Shown here: one piece after another, positions 41,668 to 50,130 of the stretch
Layout of the letters: every line of letters begins with the position of its first letter
Position numbering within the stretch: the stretch's first letter is position 1
DNA from: JAYPWI01 sp038135065
Lineage (GTDB): Bacteria; Actinomycetota; Acidimicrobiia; Acidimicrobiales; Poriferisodalaceae
Direction: 5' to 3'
Assembly: GCA_038135065.1 (NCBI GenBank)
Contig: JAYPWI010000014.1
Span: 28,775-92,774 of the forward strand
DNA: 64,000 nucleotides
Notes under the pieces: model-generated
Databases searched by the model: none
The model's input: only the letters and a program-made list of their open reading frames with translations
Told to the model about the DNA's origin: nothing
Made by a program: the position numbers and the translations under genes

Positions 41668-42665
41668 CGGACGCGTCCCATCACGTCGATGATGCGTTCG
41701 GCGAGGTCGTTCATGTCCGCTTCGTCGAGTTGGTGGTCGACGGGAATGGGGACACAATGCTCGACGATCCAGCCTTCTGGGGAGCCCGTGCCGGCTCGGT
41801 CCACCACCTCGGGCCATAGGCGCGGGGCGTAGACGCCTGCGTCGTGGAACCGGGAATGACAGTCGGCGGTCGGCGTCACGAGGGGCCAGCAGAACGGCGC
41901 CGCACCTGGACTCCCGGGCAGTCGCGCGATCCCTGCTGCGGCAAGCAGGTGGTCGAGGATGTCGAAGTTGCGGGTTCTCGCCGCTGCGACCGAGACGGCA
42001 TCGACCGAGTTCAGAAGGCGTTCGGTCAAGGGGGACATGATGCGTGGGGGCACGCCGTCGAGGTCTGCCTCGATGGAGAGATAGGCGGCGCGGGCGAGTT
42101 CTGGGCCGACATCGAGACGGGACAACCGGGGCAGGTACCGGTGGGATGAGCAGTCGAGGTCCAGGGAGGGCCGTGCGCGACCCGGTACATGGGCCACTGC
42201 GCCGTCGGCCAAACCGAGCATCTTTCGGTAGGAGGCAAACCAGGGGATGTCCGACGGTGCTGTTGCGAGCGCGGCGTGAGTGAGATCGAGAACGGCATCG
42301 CCTCGACACTCTGCGAGCGCTCGCACCTCGTTCCCGACCATGCCGTAGATGTCGGTCAGGACCACCATCGCGTTGTCGCATTCGGGTGGGAGATCGACGG
42401 GAAGAAGATCACGGCCGATGCGGTAACGGGAGACGTCGAGCCCCTCGGCGGTCAGGGCATCTGCGAGAACGTCGCAGCCGAGCATCGGTAGATGGGCTGA
42501 CGTGGCACCCATCGAACGGGCGATGAGCCGGAGGGCGTTTCGGCCTGTATTGACCAGCCAGGCCCCTTCGGGAACCGTGACGCGGCGATCCACTGCAACG
42601 GTGGGGAGCTCGAAGGGCAGGAAGCCGCCGAGCCCAACCGGGGTCGACGACGAGGAATCGAACAC
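41664..42665 (-). CDS. DegT-like PLP-fold protein of the glycan cluster, divergent
   Basis: A 333-residue protein. Its plan resembles a shortened DegT aminotransferase: NTGRNALRLIARSMGATSAH near the start, a hydrophobic strand AMVVLTDIYGMVG, VLDLTHAALATAP, and a Lys in WFASYRKMLGLADGAVAHV where the PLP Lys is expected. The C-terminal part is short. It may be a true but divergent PLP enzyme or a non-catalytic relative. It is coupled (GTGA) to the sulfotransferase fusion. Confidence 0.58.
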   Translation of the reverse strand: MFDSSSSTPVGLGGFLPFELPTVAVDRRVTVPEGAWLVNTGRNALRLIARSMGATSAHLPMLGCDVLADALTAEGLDVSRYRIGRDLLPVDLPPECDNAMVVLTDIYGMVGNEVRALAECRGDAVLDLTHAALATAPSDIPWFASYRKMLGLADGAVAHVPGRARPSLDLDCSSHRYLPRLSRLDVGPELARAAYLSIEADLDGVPPRIMSPLTERLLNSVDAVSVAAARTRNFDILDHLLAAAGIARLPGSPGAAPFCWPLVTPTADCHSRFHDAGVYAPRLWPEVVDRAGTGSPEGWIVEHCVPIPVDHQLDEADMNDLAERIIDVMGRVR

Positions 42666-42733
42666 GAGTGTCTCGTCGGCACGCTGCCGGTGGGCTCAAG
42701 TGAGGAGGTGACGCCACCGGGCTGGTTGGGTCG

Positions 42734-43615
42734 TCAGGCAGGGGGGCGCAGGAGGGTGACGAGGCTGCTGGTGTCCCACCGGCCTCCGCCCCGCTCTTGG
42801 ACCGCTTTGTACCACTGATCAACCAGCGCAGTGACAGCAAGGGGTGCGCCCGTTCGTTCGCCCTCCCGCAGGACGATGCCGAGGTCCTTGCGCATCCAGT
42901 CGACGGCGAATCCGAAATCGAACTCGTCTCGAACCATGGTGTGCCCTCGGTTGCTCATCTGCCAGGATCCGGCGGCTCCCTGGCTGATCGTCTCGAGTAC
43001 GAGGTCGAGATCGAGCCCGGCCCGTCGCCCGAACTCCAGGCCTTCCGAGAGCGCCTGGAGCAGACCTGCGATGCAGATCTGGTTGACCATCTTGGTCAAC
43101 TGCCCTGATCCCGCAGGACCCAGCAGGGTGCACGCCCTGCTGTAGGCATCGATCACCGGAGCCGCAACCGCGAACGCGTCCGGATCACCTCCGCACATCA
43201 CGGTCAGGACACCGTTGTCAGCTCCTGCCTGGCCCCCGGACACCGGGCCGTCCACGAAACCGATGCCCCGCTCGGCGCATGCAGTGTGGAGTTCCCTCGC
43301 CAGCTCGGCCGATGCAGTCGTGTGGTCGACCAGGACCGAGCCCGGTTGCATGGCTGTGAGCACCCCCTCGTCTCCGTACACGACTGCACGCACATCGTCG
43401 TCGGCGCCCACGCACATCATCACGACCTGCGCATGTTCTGCGGCCGACCGCGGCGTGGCTGCGGACCGGCCACCGTGCTCTGCCACCCAGCGTGCGGCGA
43501 CCTCTCCCGTCCGGTTGAACACCGTTGTCGGATGTCCGGCCTGCTGGAGGTGGCCTGCCATGGGATAGCCCATCACCCCCAGGCCGATGAATGCGACGGG
43601 TACGGCTTCGGTCAT
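42734..43615 (-). CDS. beta-hydroxyacid dehydrogenase (3-hydroxyisobutyrate dehydrogenase family)
   Basis: A 293-residue NAD(P) enzyme. It has the N-terminal Rossmann motif FIGLGVMGYPMAGHL, the substrate motif VDGPVSGGQAGADNG, the catalytic Lys in GQLTKMVNQI, and the C-terminal DWMRKDLGIVL. The oxidised acid cannot be named. It ends an apparent lacZ-VOC-dehydrogenase run with gaps of about 20 bases, so it may act on a sugar-derived acid. Confidence 0.87.
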   Translation of the reverse strand: MTEAVPVAFIGLGVMGYPMAGHLQQAGHPTTVFNRTGEVAARWVAEHGGRSAATPRSAAEHAQVVMMCVGADDDVRAVVYGDEGVLTAMQPGSVLVDHTTASAELARELHTACAERGIGFVDGPVSGGQAGADNGVLTVMCGGDPDAFAVAAPVIDAYSRACTLLGPAGSGQLTKMVNQICIAGLLQALSEGLEFGRRAGLDLDLVLETISQGAAGSWQMSNRGHTMVRDEFDFGFAVDWMRKDLGIVLREGERTGAPLAVTALVDQWYKAVQERGGGRWDTSSLVTLLRPPA

Positions 43616-43636
43616 GGGTTCTCTCCCGTGGGTCGA

Positions 43637-44038
43637 TCAGCGGTCCTTGTGGCAGACGGCTTCGAGCATGATGCCATCGGGATCGCGCCAGAACGCTGCG
43701 TAGTACGGCGGTGGGTATTGGGGCCACGATTGCGGAGGATGGACACTCGTCGACCCCAGGTCGCAGGCAGATGTGTAGGCCGCATCGACATCGGACCGGG
43801 TGGCCACCATGAAGGCGAGGTGCTGGAGTCCGATTGCTGTCTCGTCGTACAGCTGGGTGGCACGGTCGGCGGGGTAGAAGAACAGGTAGGTGCCGACCTT
43901 GCCGCCACTGGGCCGGTAGGCGAACTCGTCGTCGTGAACGAGGAAGGATTCGTATCCCAACAGGGGGAGCAGTGCGTCGTAATAGTGACGGCTGACATCG
44001 AGGCTGCGGACGTTGATTCCGAGGTGGCCGAGGGGCAT
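43637..44038 (-). CDS. VOC-superfamily (glyoxalase/dioxygenase fold) protein
   Basis: A 133-residue single VOC domain. It starts MPLGHLGINVRSLDVSRHYY and ends AAFWRDPDGIMLEAVCHK. Metal ligands of the usual type are visible: His5, His in GLQHLAFMV, and Glu in MLEAV. Members act as glyoxalases, dioxygenases or resistance proteins; the substrate is unknown. It lies between lacZ (18 bases) and the dehydrogenase gene (21 bases). Confidence 0.85.
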   Translation of the reverse strand: MPLGHLGINVRSLDVSRHYYDALLPLLGYESFLVHDDEFAYRPSGGKVGTYLFFYPADRATQLYDETAIGLQHLAFMVATRSDVDAAYTSACDLGSTSVHPPQSWPQYPPPYYAAFWRDPDGIMLEAVCHKDR

Positions 44039-44056
44039 GTGACCTCCGGAGCAGGA

Positions 44057-47000
44057 TCAGAGGAACGTCATGGTGGTCGCTCCCCCGGGGATCCCGGCAC
44101 CGTACACGGTGAAGGGATCGGCACCGCCCGTCAGGGGTGCGATGGCCCAGCGCCAGGTGGTGGCGACTGCGGGGACCCGGTAGGCCTCGAGTACACCGGG
44201 GCCGCAACTTCCATTGCCGACCCCGCTCTGACGGTGATCGACATGGAGGTGGACCTCGTCGGCCTTGGCCAGTTCGTGGTGATGGGTGGCTTGTTCCACG
44301 GCAGCTTGGTCATGGACCCCGGCGTTGATGTCCAGGGGCGCGTCGCCGAACACGACGATGCCGAGCCCGCCCTCGGTGCGAAGGCTGGCCCAGCGGACCG
44401 CGTGGTGGTTCCCCGACTCCTGGGGTACGACATAGGGATGGCGCTGCTCGTCGATCCGCCCCTGCCAGCGTCCGACGAGGGCTCCGGCCACCCGATCTGC
44501 GTAGGTCTCGTGGGGTCCTGGCCCGTACCACTCGAGCGAGATGAGGGCGTCGCTGAGACGAAGCCGGTGCCCCAGTCTGGCCAGGTGGGGGCGCAGTGCG
44601 GGTGTTCCCGCCCTGGGCTCGAAGTGGTTGGTAATGATCAGCACCCCACTGCGTGACTCCACTGTGGTGGTGATCTCGAAGGCGACGCCCGTGTCGTGAC
44701 AGCTGAGGCAGGCCACCGAACGTTGTCCCGTCGCGGTTGCGCTCAGCGAGTCGACGACGAGTTCCAAACGGTCGTACCCGGCCTCGCGCCACTGTGCCAG
44801 GGCTTGCTCCGGTCCGAACCGGGCAGCGTCGTTGCGGGTCGGGGCGCGGGTCAGCCACGGCTCCATCGGGCCGCGCAGCAGTTCGTTGCCGTGCACGACC
44901 AGGCTGGACAGTCCGCCTGTCTGGTCGCTCAGTTCGTAGCTGAGATCTCCGGGCACCGATCGCTGGACCGGTGAACGCCTGGACCGTTCGGCCCAGGGTT
45001 GTGACGCAGGGAGCGGAAATTGGTGCTGGGCGACCACATGGCCCTCGTCGCACCACCGTGTGCGGCGGCGCCGGCGCACCGTGACGGTGGCCATGAGGTC
45101 GCCCTGGTCGGGGGCGACGGAACGATCGAAGGGAATCGTCGTGGGGGCGCGTTGACCGGCCAGGATGGTTCCCGGGTCGAGCAGTCCGCTGGCCAGCTCA
45201 CCGCCAGGGCCCTCGACGGTCCACGAAAACTCGTAGATCGAGAGATCCAGGAACTGGTGACGATTCTCGATTTCCACTGTGCGGCCGCCTCCCCGATCGG
45301 AGATGCCGACGGGTGCGTACACGTGCTTGAGGGAGGTCAATGCGGGGTGGGGGGTGCCGTCGGGCCCGACCAGGCCATTGATGCAGAAGTCGCCGTCGTG
45401 CGGGCCATCGCCGATGTCTCCGCCATAGGCCCACCAGATGTCCTCACCGCTGCCCTGCCGGAGGGCCTGGTCCTTCCAGTCCCATACGAATCCCCCCCAC
45501 AGACGGGGACGTGAGCGGATCAGCTCCCAGTACTCCTGGAGGTTTCCGGTGCTGTTGCCCATCGAGTGCGCGTACTCGCACATGATGACCGGACGGGAGT
45601 CCTCGACCTGTGAAAGGCGTTCCAGCTCGGCGACCGAGGGGTACATGGGGGCGATGACATCGATCGCCGGGTCGTGGTCGGCCGGGTGGTAGTGGAGTGG
45701 CCGGGTGGGGTCCTCGTGGCGGACCGTTGCCGCCACATGTTCGAGCACCGGACCCCAGCCGCACTCGTTGCCGAGGCTCCACATGATCACCGAGGGGTGG
45801 TTTCGGTCTCGGGCGACCATTCGCCGCACCCGTTCCCCGATCTGGCTTGCCCAGCGTTCGTCGCCGGCCAGCTGGCCCCATACGCCATGGCTCTCGTTGT
45901 TGGCTTCGGACACCACGAACATGCCGATCTCGTCGCACAGGTCCAACAACGCTCGGGCGTTGGGGTAGTGGGCGGTGCGGATGGCATTGATGTTGTGGCG
46001 TTTCATCGACACCAGCTCATTGCGCATCTGCTCAGGTGTCACGACTTTGCCGTTGTCTGGGTCGTGATCGTGGCGATTCACGCCACGGATCTCGGTCGCC
46101 GCGCCGTTGACCAGCAGCATGCCGTTGTTGATCCGGACATCGCGAAAGCCGACTCGTAGGTCGCGCCGATCGACGGAGACACCGTCGGAATCGAGCAACT
46201 GGACCGTGAGCCGGTGGAGGTACGGATCCTCGGGAAACCAGCGACGGATGGCGCCCATTGGTTGATCGAGGCTGACGAGTTGGCCGTCGGGGTCGAGCGT
46301 CCTGTCCACTACAGCGGTGCCGTCGACCATCGAGCAGCGCACTCGCACCCGGTGGCCGCCGACATCGCCACCGAGGGCGATGCGAAGGCGAAGCCGGGCC
46401 TCGACTCCAGAGGTGTCGAGCGGCGTGCGAACGTCGATGTCCCCGAGGTGGGAAGGGGGGCGTCGCCACAGGTGCACCGGCCGGTGCAGCCCCGACAGCC
46501 ACCAGTGGTCCTGGTCCTCCAGGTAGGTGCCTGCTGACCACCTCATGACCCGGGCAACCAGGGTGAGAGGACCGTCGGAAACGAAGGGAGAGAGGTCGAA
46601 GCTGGCCTCGAGTCGGCTGTCGGTGGATGCGCCCACGAACGAACCGTTGCACCACACCTCGAGAGCGCTGTCCGCGCCGTCGAAGGTCACGATCAGCGAC
46701 CCTGGCCCATCACCGAGGGAGTCGGTGAGTTGGGCCGGGGTCACCGTCACCCGGTACACGCCGGTCGGGTTCGACGGGCCGATATTCGGGGGATCTGCTG
46801 GCCAGGGATACGCGATGTTGGTGTAGATCGGCGGGTCGCTGCGTCCGGGTGGAGTGAGTTGCCAGTTGGACGGCACGGGCACTGGATCCCAGCCGCTGTC
46901 GTCGAAGGCAGGGGCGAATACCTCGGGGGAGACCTCGTCGGGTTGGTCGTGGAGACGAAATCGCCAGCCCTCGCTCAGGGTGAGGATCTGCCGGGGGAGT

Positions 47001-47086
47001 GGGAGAGCGGTGATGGGGAGTCGATTGCAGTGCACGAACTGCTCGTCGAGCCACCATCGGTCGGGGTACACCGGTCGCCCTGCCAT
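44057..47086 (-). CDS. lacZ: beta-galactosidase (GH2, LacZ type)
   Basis: A full-length 1009-residue GH2 enzyme, close in length to E. coli LacZ (1023). The domain order is sugar-binding (VPSNWQLTPPGRSDPPIYTN), immunoglobulin-like, catalytic TIM barrel, then the C-terminal beta-sandwich (LEWYGPGPHETYADR). The acid/base Glu lies in SLGNECGWG and the nucleophile Glu in VIMCEYAHSMGNSTGN. There is no signal peptide, so it is cytoplasmic. No permease or lac-type repressor is adjacent. ATG 47086 is the start; upstream frame is noise. Confidence 0.95.
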   Translation of the reverse strand: MAGRPVYPDRWWLDEQFVHCNRLPITALPLPRQILTLSEGWRFRLHDQPDEVSPEVFAPAFDDSGWDPVPVPSNWQLTPPGRSDPPIYTNIAYPWPADPPNIGPSNPTGVYRVTVTPAQLTDSLGDGPGSLIVTFDGADSALEVWCNGSFVGASTDSRLEASFDLSPFVSDGPLTLVARVMRWSAGTYLEDQDHWWLSGLHRPVHLWRRPPSHLGDIDVRTPLDTSGVEARLRLRIALGGDVGGHRVRVRCSMVDGTAVVDRTLDPDGQLVSLDQPMGAIRRWFPEDPYLHRLTVQLLDSDGVSVDRRDLRVGFRDVRINNGMLLVNGAATEIRGVNRHDHDPDNGKVVTPEQMRNELVSMKRHNINAIRTAHYPNARALLDLCDEIGMFVVSEANNESHGVWGQLAGDERWASQIGERVRRMVARDRNHPSVIMWSLGNECGWGPVLEHVAATVRHEDPTRPLHYHPADHDPAIDVIAPMYPSVAELERLSQVEDSRPVIMCEYAHSMGNSTGNLQEYWELIRSRPRLWGGFVWDWKDQALRQGSGEDIWWAYGGDIGDGPHDGDFCINGLVGPDGTPHPALTSLKHVYAPVGISDRGGGRTVEIENRHQFLDLSIYEFSWTVEGPGGELASGLLDPGTILAGQRAPTTIPFDRSVAPDQGDLMATVTVRRRRRTRWCDEGHVVAQHQFPLPASQPWAERSRRSPVQRSVPGDLSYELSDQTGGLSSLVVHGNELLRGPMEPWLTRAPTRNDAARFGPEQALAQWREAGYDRLELVVDSLSATATGQRSVACLSCHDTGVAFEITTTVESRSGVLIITNHFEPRAGTPALRPHLARLGHRLRLSDALISLEWYGPGPHETYADRVAGALVGRWQGRIDEQRHPYVVPQESGNHHAVRWASLRTEGGLGIVVFGDAPLDINAGVHDQAAVEQATHHHELAKADEVHLHVDHRQSGVGNGSCGPGVLEAYRVPAVATTWRWAIAPLTGGADPFTVYGAGIPGGATTMTFL

Positions 47087-47123
47087 CGAGAGGATCCTAC
47101 GAGGCTCGAACGCCCCGGAGATC

Positions 47124-47474
47124 TCAGATGTCCAGATGGAGCCCGACGGTGCGCAGCGACGGCTTCGGGATGGATCCGGAGCGCAGGGTGCGGCTCGTTC
47201 GACCCGAGGTGACGGTGGTGCGTGTGGATGCCAGTTTGCTGCGGGCGACCAAGGCCCCGATGACGCCAAGTCCCACGGTCGGAGGAACCATGACGATGCG
47301 TCCGGTGAGCATCAGCAGGACACCGAAGAGCACCATGGCCACGGACCCGATGCCCAGGAGGGTGACCGACCGGGGCGTGCCCGCCGGTGTGGAGGGAAGC
47401 TCCAGGTCGGCGAGGTCCGACACTGCCTGCGCGTCGACCTCGGTGGTCTCGTCGGTCGCAAGAAGGTCCATCAC
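47124..47474 (-). CDS. small membrane protein, unknown function
   Basis: A 116-residue protein with two hydrophobic segments in the middle (VTLLGIGSVAMVLFGVLLML and VPPTVGLGVIGALVA). An acidic N-terminus (DETTEVDAQAV) precedes them and a basic Ser/Thr-rich C-terminus follows. I do not recognise the family. GTG 47474 or ATG 47471 may start it. It lies 37 bases before lacZ on the same strand, so it may be co-transcribed. Confidence 0.55.
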   Translation of the reverse strand: MMDLLATDETTEVDAQAVSDLADLELPSTPAGTPRSVTLLGIGSVAMVLFGVLLMLTGRIVMVPPTVGLGVIGALVARSKLASTRTTVTSGRTSRTLRSGSIPKPSLRTVGLHLDI

Positions 47475-47519
47475 CCCGGTATCGGTACGAGGAGTGGTTG
47501 GCCTTGAGTACTTCTTCGC

Positions 47520-49022
47520 TCAATCGAAGCCCAGTTGGGTCCGAAGCTCGTGCTTGAGGACCTTCCCCATTGCATTGCGGGGCAGACTGTCGACCCACAG
47601 CACGTCCTTGGGGTGTTTGAAGCGGGCCAGTCGTCCGGACAGGTCGGAGACGAGTCTGTCCACTCCTACCGGACCATCGGTGGGCACGGCCACGACCACG
47701 GGAACCTCGCCCCACCGACTGTCGGGACGCCCGATCACCGTGAACTCGGCCAGATCTGGATGGTCGCCGAGGGCGTTCTCGATCTCAGCTGGGTACACGT
47801 TCTCCCCACCGCTGATGATCACGTCTTTCTTCCGGTCGTCGATGTGCACCCAACCCCCTGCATCGAGGTGGCCAACGTCGCCGGTGTGGAACCACCCATC
47901 GGTCAGGTGTTCGGCGGTCGCAGTCGGATTGTTCCAATACTCCGACAGCACATTGGGGCCGCGCACCCAGATTTCGCCGGAGACTCCCGGGCTGACGTCT
48001 CCACCCCGGTCATCGACGATCCTCACCTCGCAGGTGGTGGAAGGTTTGCCGCAGCTACCGGGATGGGCCGCCGCGACGTCGGCCCGTAGGTGGATTGCCG
48101 TCGGTCCAGTTTCGGTCGCCCCGTAGATCTGGCCGACAGCGATGCCCCGCTCGAAGAAGGGGCGGGTCACTGCGTCGGGGACGGTCGACGACCCGGTCAT
48201 CAGCCCGGTCAGCGAGCTGAAGTCGGTGTTGTCGAAGCGAGGGTGGTTCGCCACGGCGACGAGGGTTGCCGGTACGAGCAGGGACCAGGTGGGACCCCAC
48301 CGCTCGACGTCGTCGAGAAAGCGCCCCGGGTCGAACGCTCGATGCAGCAGCACCGTGCCCCCTGCGAACAGTGTCGGGAGGGTCTGGATGTTCAACCCTC
48401 CGACGTGAAACAGGGGCAGCAGGGTGAGAATGCGGTCAGCAGAGGTCAGGTCGTGGGCATGGGTGCCGTTCACTGCGTTCGCCCACAGCGCCTCCTGCCG
48501 CAACAGTGCGCCCTTCGGACGGCCCGTGGTGCCCGATGTGTAGACCAACAGAACCGGATCGGCCCGTTCGCCGACCCGTGGTGCAGCGTCGTGATCGCCC
48601 GCAAGAGCATCGTCCTCGGCGACGATTTCGATCGCACATGGCCCACCGACCTGCGCTGCGTGATCGGCGAACGTCGGATCGACGACCCACAAGGCCGGAT
48701 CGGCGTCCTCGACGATCCAGCGGTGCTCATCGGGTGCGAGACGACTGTTGAGGGGGACGAAGACGGCGCCCAGCCGGGCGCAGGCGAACACGAGCTCGAC
48801 GGCCAGGGGTCGATTCGGGCCGAGCCACGCAACCCTGGCCCCGCGGGCCACCCCACGCTCGTGGAGCCAGGCAGCCCGCCGGGCGATGGCGTGGGACAGG
48901 CCGGCGTAGCTCATCACCGATCCTTCGAACTCGAGGGCAGGACTGTCGGGTCGGTGGATGGCCCAGCGATCGATCCAACTGGCGAGGTCGCGCCCCAGCG
49001 TGGAGCTGGCCTGGCTCCCCAT
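47520..49022 (-). CDS. AMP-dependent acyl-CoA synthetase/ligase
   Basis: A 500-residue ANL ligase. It contains VYTSGTTGRPKGALL, LPLFHVGGLN, the YGATETGPT adenine motif, WFHTGDVGHLDAGGWVHIDD, and the catalytic Lys in RNAMGKVLKHELR. The shape is that of medium/long-chain or aryl acid CoA ligases. The start at ATG 49022 lies just past the stop of the NicX-like gene, so the pair is coupled. The substrate may be a ring-cleavage product, by context only. Confidence 0.9.
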   Translation of the reverse strand: MGSQASSTLGRDLASWIDRWAIHRPDSPALEFEGSVMSYAGLSHAIARRAAWLHERGVARGARVAWLGPNRPLAVELVFACARLGAVFVPLNSRLAPDEHRWIVEDADPALWVVDPTFADHAAQVGGPCAIEIVAEDDALAGDHDAAPRVGERADPVLLVYTSGTTGRPKGALLRQEALWANAVNGTHAHDLTSADRILTLLPLFHVGGLNIQTLPTLFAGGTVLLHRAFDPGRFLDDVERWGPTWSLLVPATLVAVANHPRFDNTDFSSLTGLMTGSSTVPDAVTRPFFERGIAVGQIYGATETGPTAIHLRADVAAAHPGSCGKPSTTCEVRIVDDRGGDVSPGVSGEIWVRGPNVLSEYWNNPTATAEHLTDGWFHTGDVGHLDAGGWVHIDDRKKDVIISGGENVYPAEIENALGDHPDLAEFTVIGRPDSRWGEVPVVVAVPTDGPVGVDRLVSDLSGRLARFKHPKDVLWVDSLPRNAMGKVLKHELRTQLGFD

Positions 49023-49026
49023 CAGG

Positions 49027-50073
49027 TCAGGCCAACTCACCCTGCAGGACACCCTCGATCACCACGGGGGTCCCGTCGAGTTCGATGGTGTGATTGCGCA
49101 TCGGAAGGTCGAAGTGCCCGAGGGTGTGTCGACCCGCGTGCTCGTTCGCCCCGGTGGAGTAGAGGAAATTGCCGGCGAAGGCCCGTTGCTCGGTGCCGTT
49201 GGTCTGGCTCCGGTCGTAGAAGGGCATGGTGTCCCAGCGAGCACCCGGGTTCATTCCCCAGCCGACGTGACTGGTTGCGTAGGCCTCTCGGTCACCCCAT
49301 GCATCGGTGTAGCTGCGGAAGAGGGCGGCGTCGGTGCCGTCTCCCTCGACGGAGACGATGTAGTCATCTTCGATGTGCAGGGTGACGGGTGATTCGATGT
49401 ACCGCTTGAAGGTGAGGTTCATGTCGCCTCGGTCCATCACGACGGTGCCGTTGACGGTCCCCGCCTTGGGGAAGGCAAGGCAGAGCCCGCCCGGCCAATG
49501 GCTGATCGTGCCCGGACGGCTGGTGTAGCCCCAGCCTCCACCGCAGGGTGCTTCGCTGACATCCACGGTCAGGTCTGTGCCCGCTGCGCTCGTGACGCGC
49601 ATCTCGGCCGCGCCGATCAGGGCCTTGATCCCGACCTTGACCTTGGGCTCGAGGTCGGGTGTCGGGGCGAGGCGCTCGAGGGCCTCTGGGTGCTCGTTGG
49701 ACACCATGAGAACTCGGCTGCCCCCTCCGAGGATCTGGGGGAGCTCTGCAGAGTGCAGAAGCCCCTCGACCGTGCAGTCGACGACGAAATCGACGTTCGT
49801 CAGCGCTGCGATCACGGCAGCCGATCCAGCGATGGCATCCGAAGCACCCGTGCTCCGAACGGGCACCGGGGCGGTCTGGCGGGGGGTCGGAACCACGACG
49901 TGGATGGGGCGAACACCACATCGTTCGAGCCCCAGTTCGGAGAGGTTGACGTTGACGGCCCGGGACTGGGATTCCGACAGGATGGCCGCCGTTTGGCCGC
50001 CCTGCACCCCGCAGAGACCGAAGACCTCGGCGAAGGTCTCGATCCACTTGCCTTCGATCCGCTCGACCAGCAT
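49027..50073 (-). CDS. NicX-like (2,5-dihydroxypyridine 5,6-dioxygenase family) protein
   Basis: A 348-residue protein of the M29-peptidase-like family that includes NicX, a non-heme iron extradiol enzyme. Matches to what I recall of NicX include SHVGWGMNPGARWDTMPF, RAFAGNFLYSTG and GHFDLPMRNHTIELDG. The His in SHVGWG plus His and Asp in GHFDL correspond to the three iron ligands. True NicX opens 2,5-dihydroxypyridine; the substrate here is unverified. Automatic annotation may call it a leucyl aminopeptidase. It is coupled to an acyl-CoA ligase. Confidence 0.8.
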   Translation of the reverse strand: MLVERIEGKWIETFAEVFGLCGVQGGQTAAILSESQSRAVNVNLSELGLERCGVRPIHVVVPTPRQTAPVPVRSTGASDAIAGSAAVIAALTNVDFVVDCTVEGLLHSAELPQILGGGSRVLMVSNEHPEALERLAPTPDLEPKVKVGIKALIGAAEMRVTSAAGTDLTVDVSEAPCGGGWGYTSRPGTISHWPGGLCLAFPKAGTVNGTVVMDRGDMNLTFKRYIESPVTLHIEDDYIVSVEGDGTDAALFRSYTDAWGDREAYATSHVGWGMNPGARWDTMPFYDRSQTNGTEQRAFAGNFLYSTGANEHAGRHTLGHFDLPMRNHTIELDGTPVVIEGVLQGELA

Positions 50074-50130
50074 GGTGCCCTCCGAAGTGAGTGAGTGATT
50101 TCCTCCCGTGACCGTAGCCTGCTCGGAGGC

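Noticed and set aside
41668..42381. Upstream extension of the sulfotransferase fusion frame
   Set aside because: The extension is Arg-rich and overlaps the DegT-like gene in another frame; GTG 41667 couples to that gene's stop.
42682..43615. Possible plus-strand genes opposite the dehydrogenase
   Set aside because: They lack motifs and a ribosome site, and the minus-strand dehydrogenase is complete.
48090..49385. Plus-strand frame of 431 codons opposite the acyl-CoA ligase
   Set aside because: Spans two well-supported minus-strand genes and ends in an Arg/Cys-rich nonsense tail.
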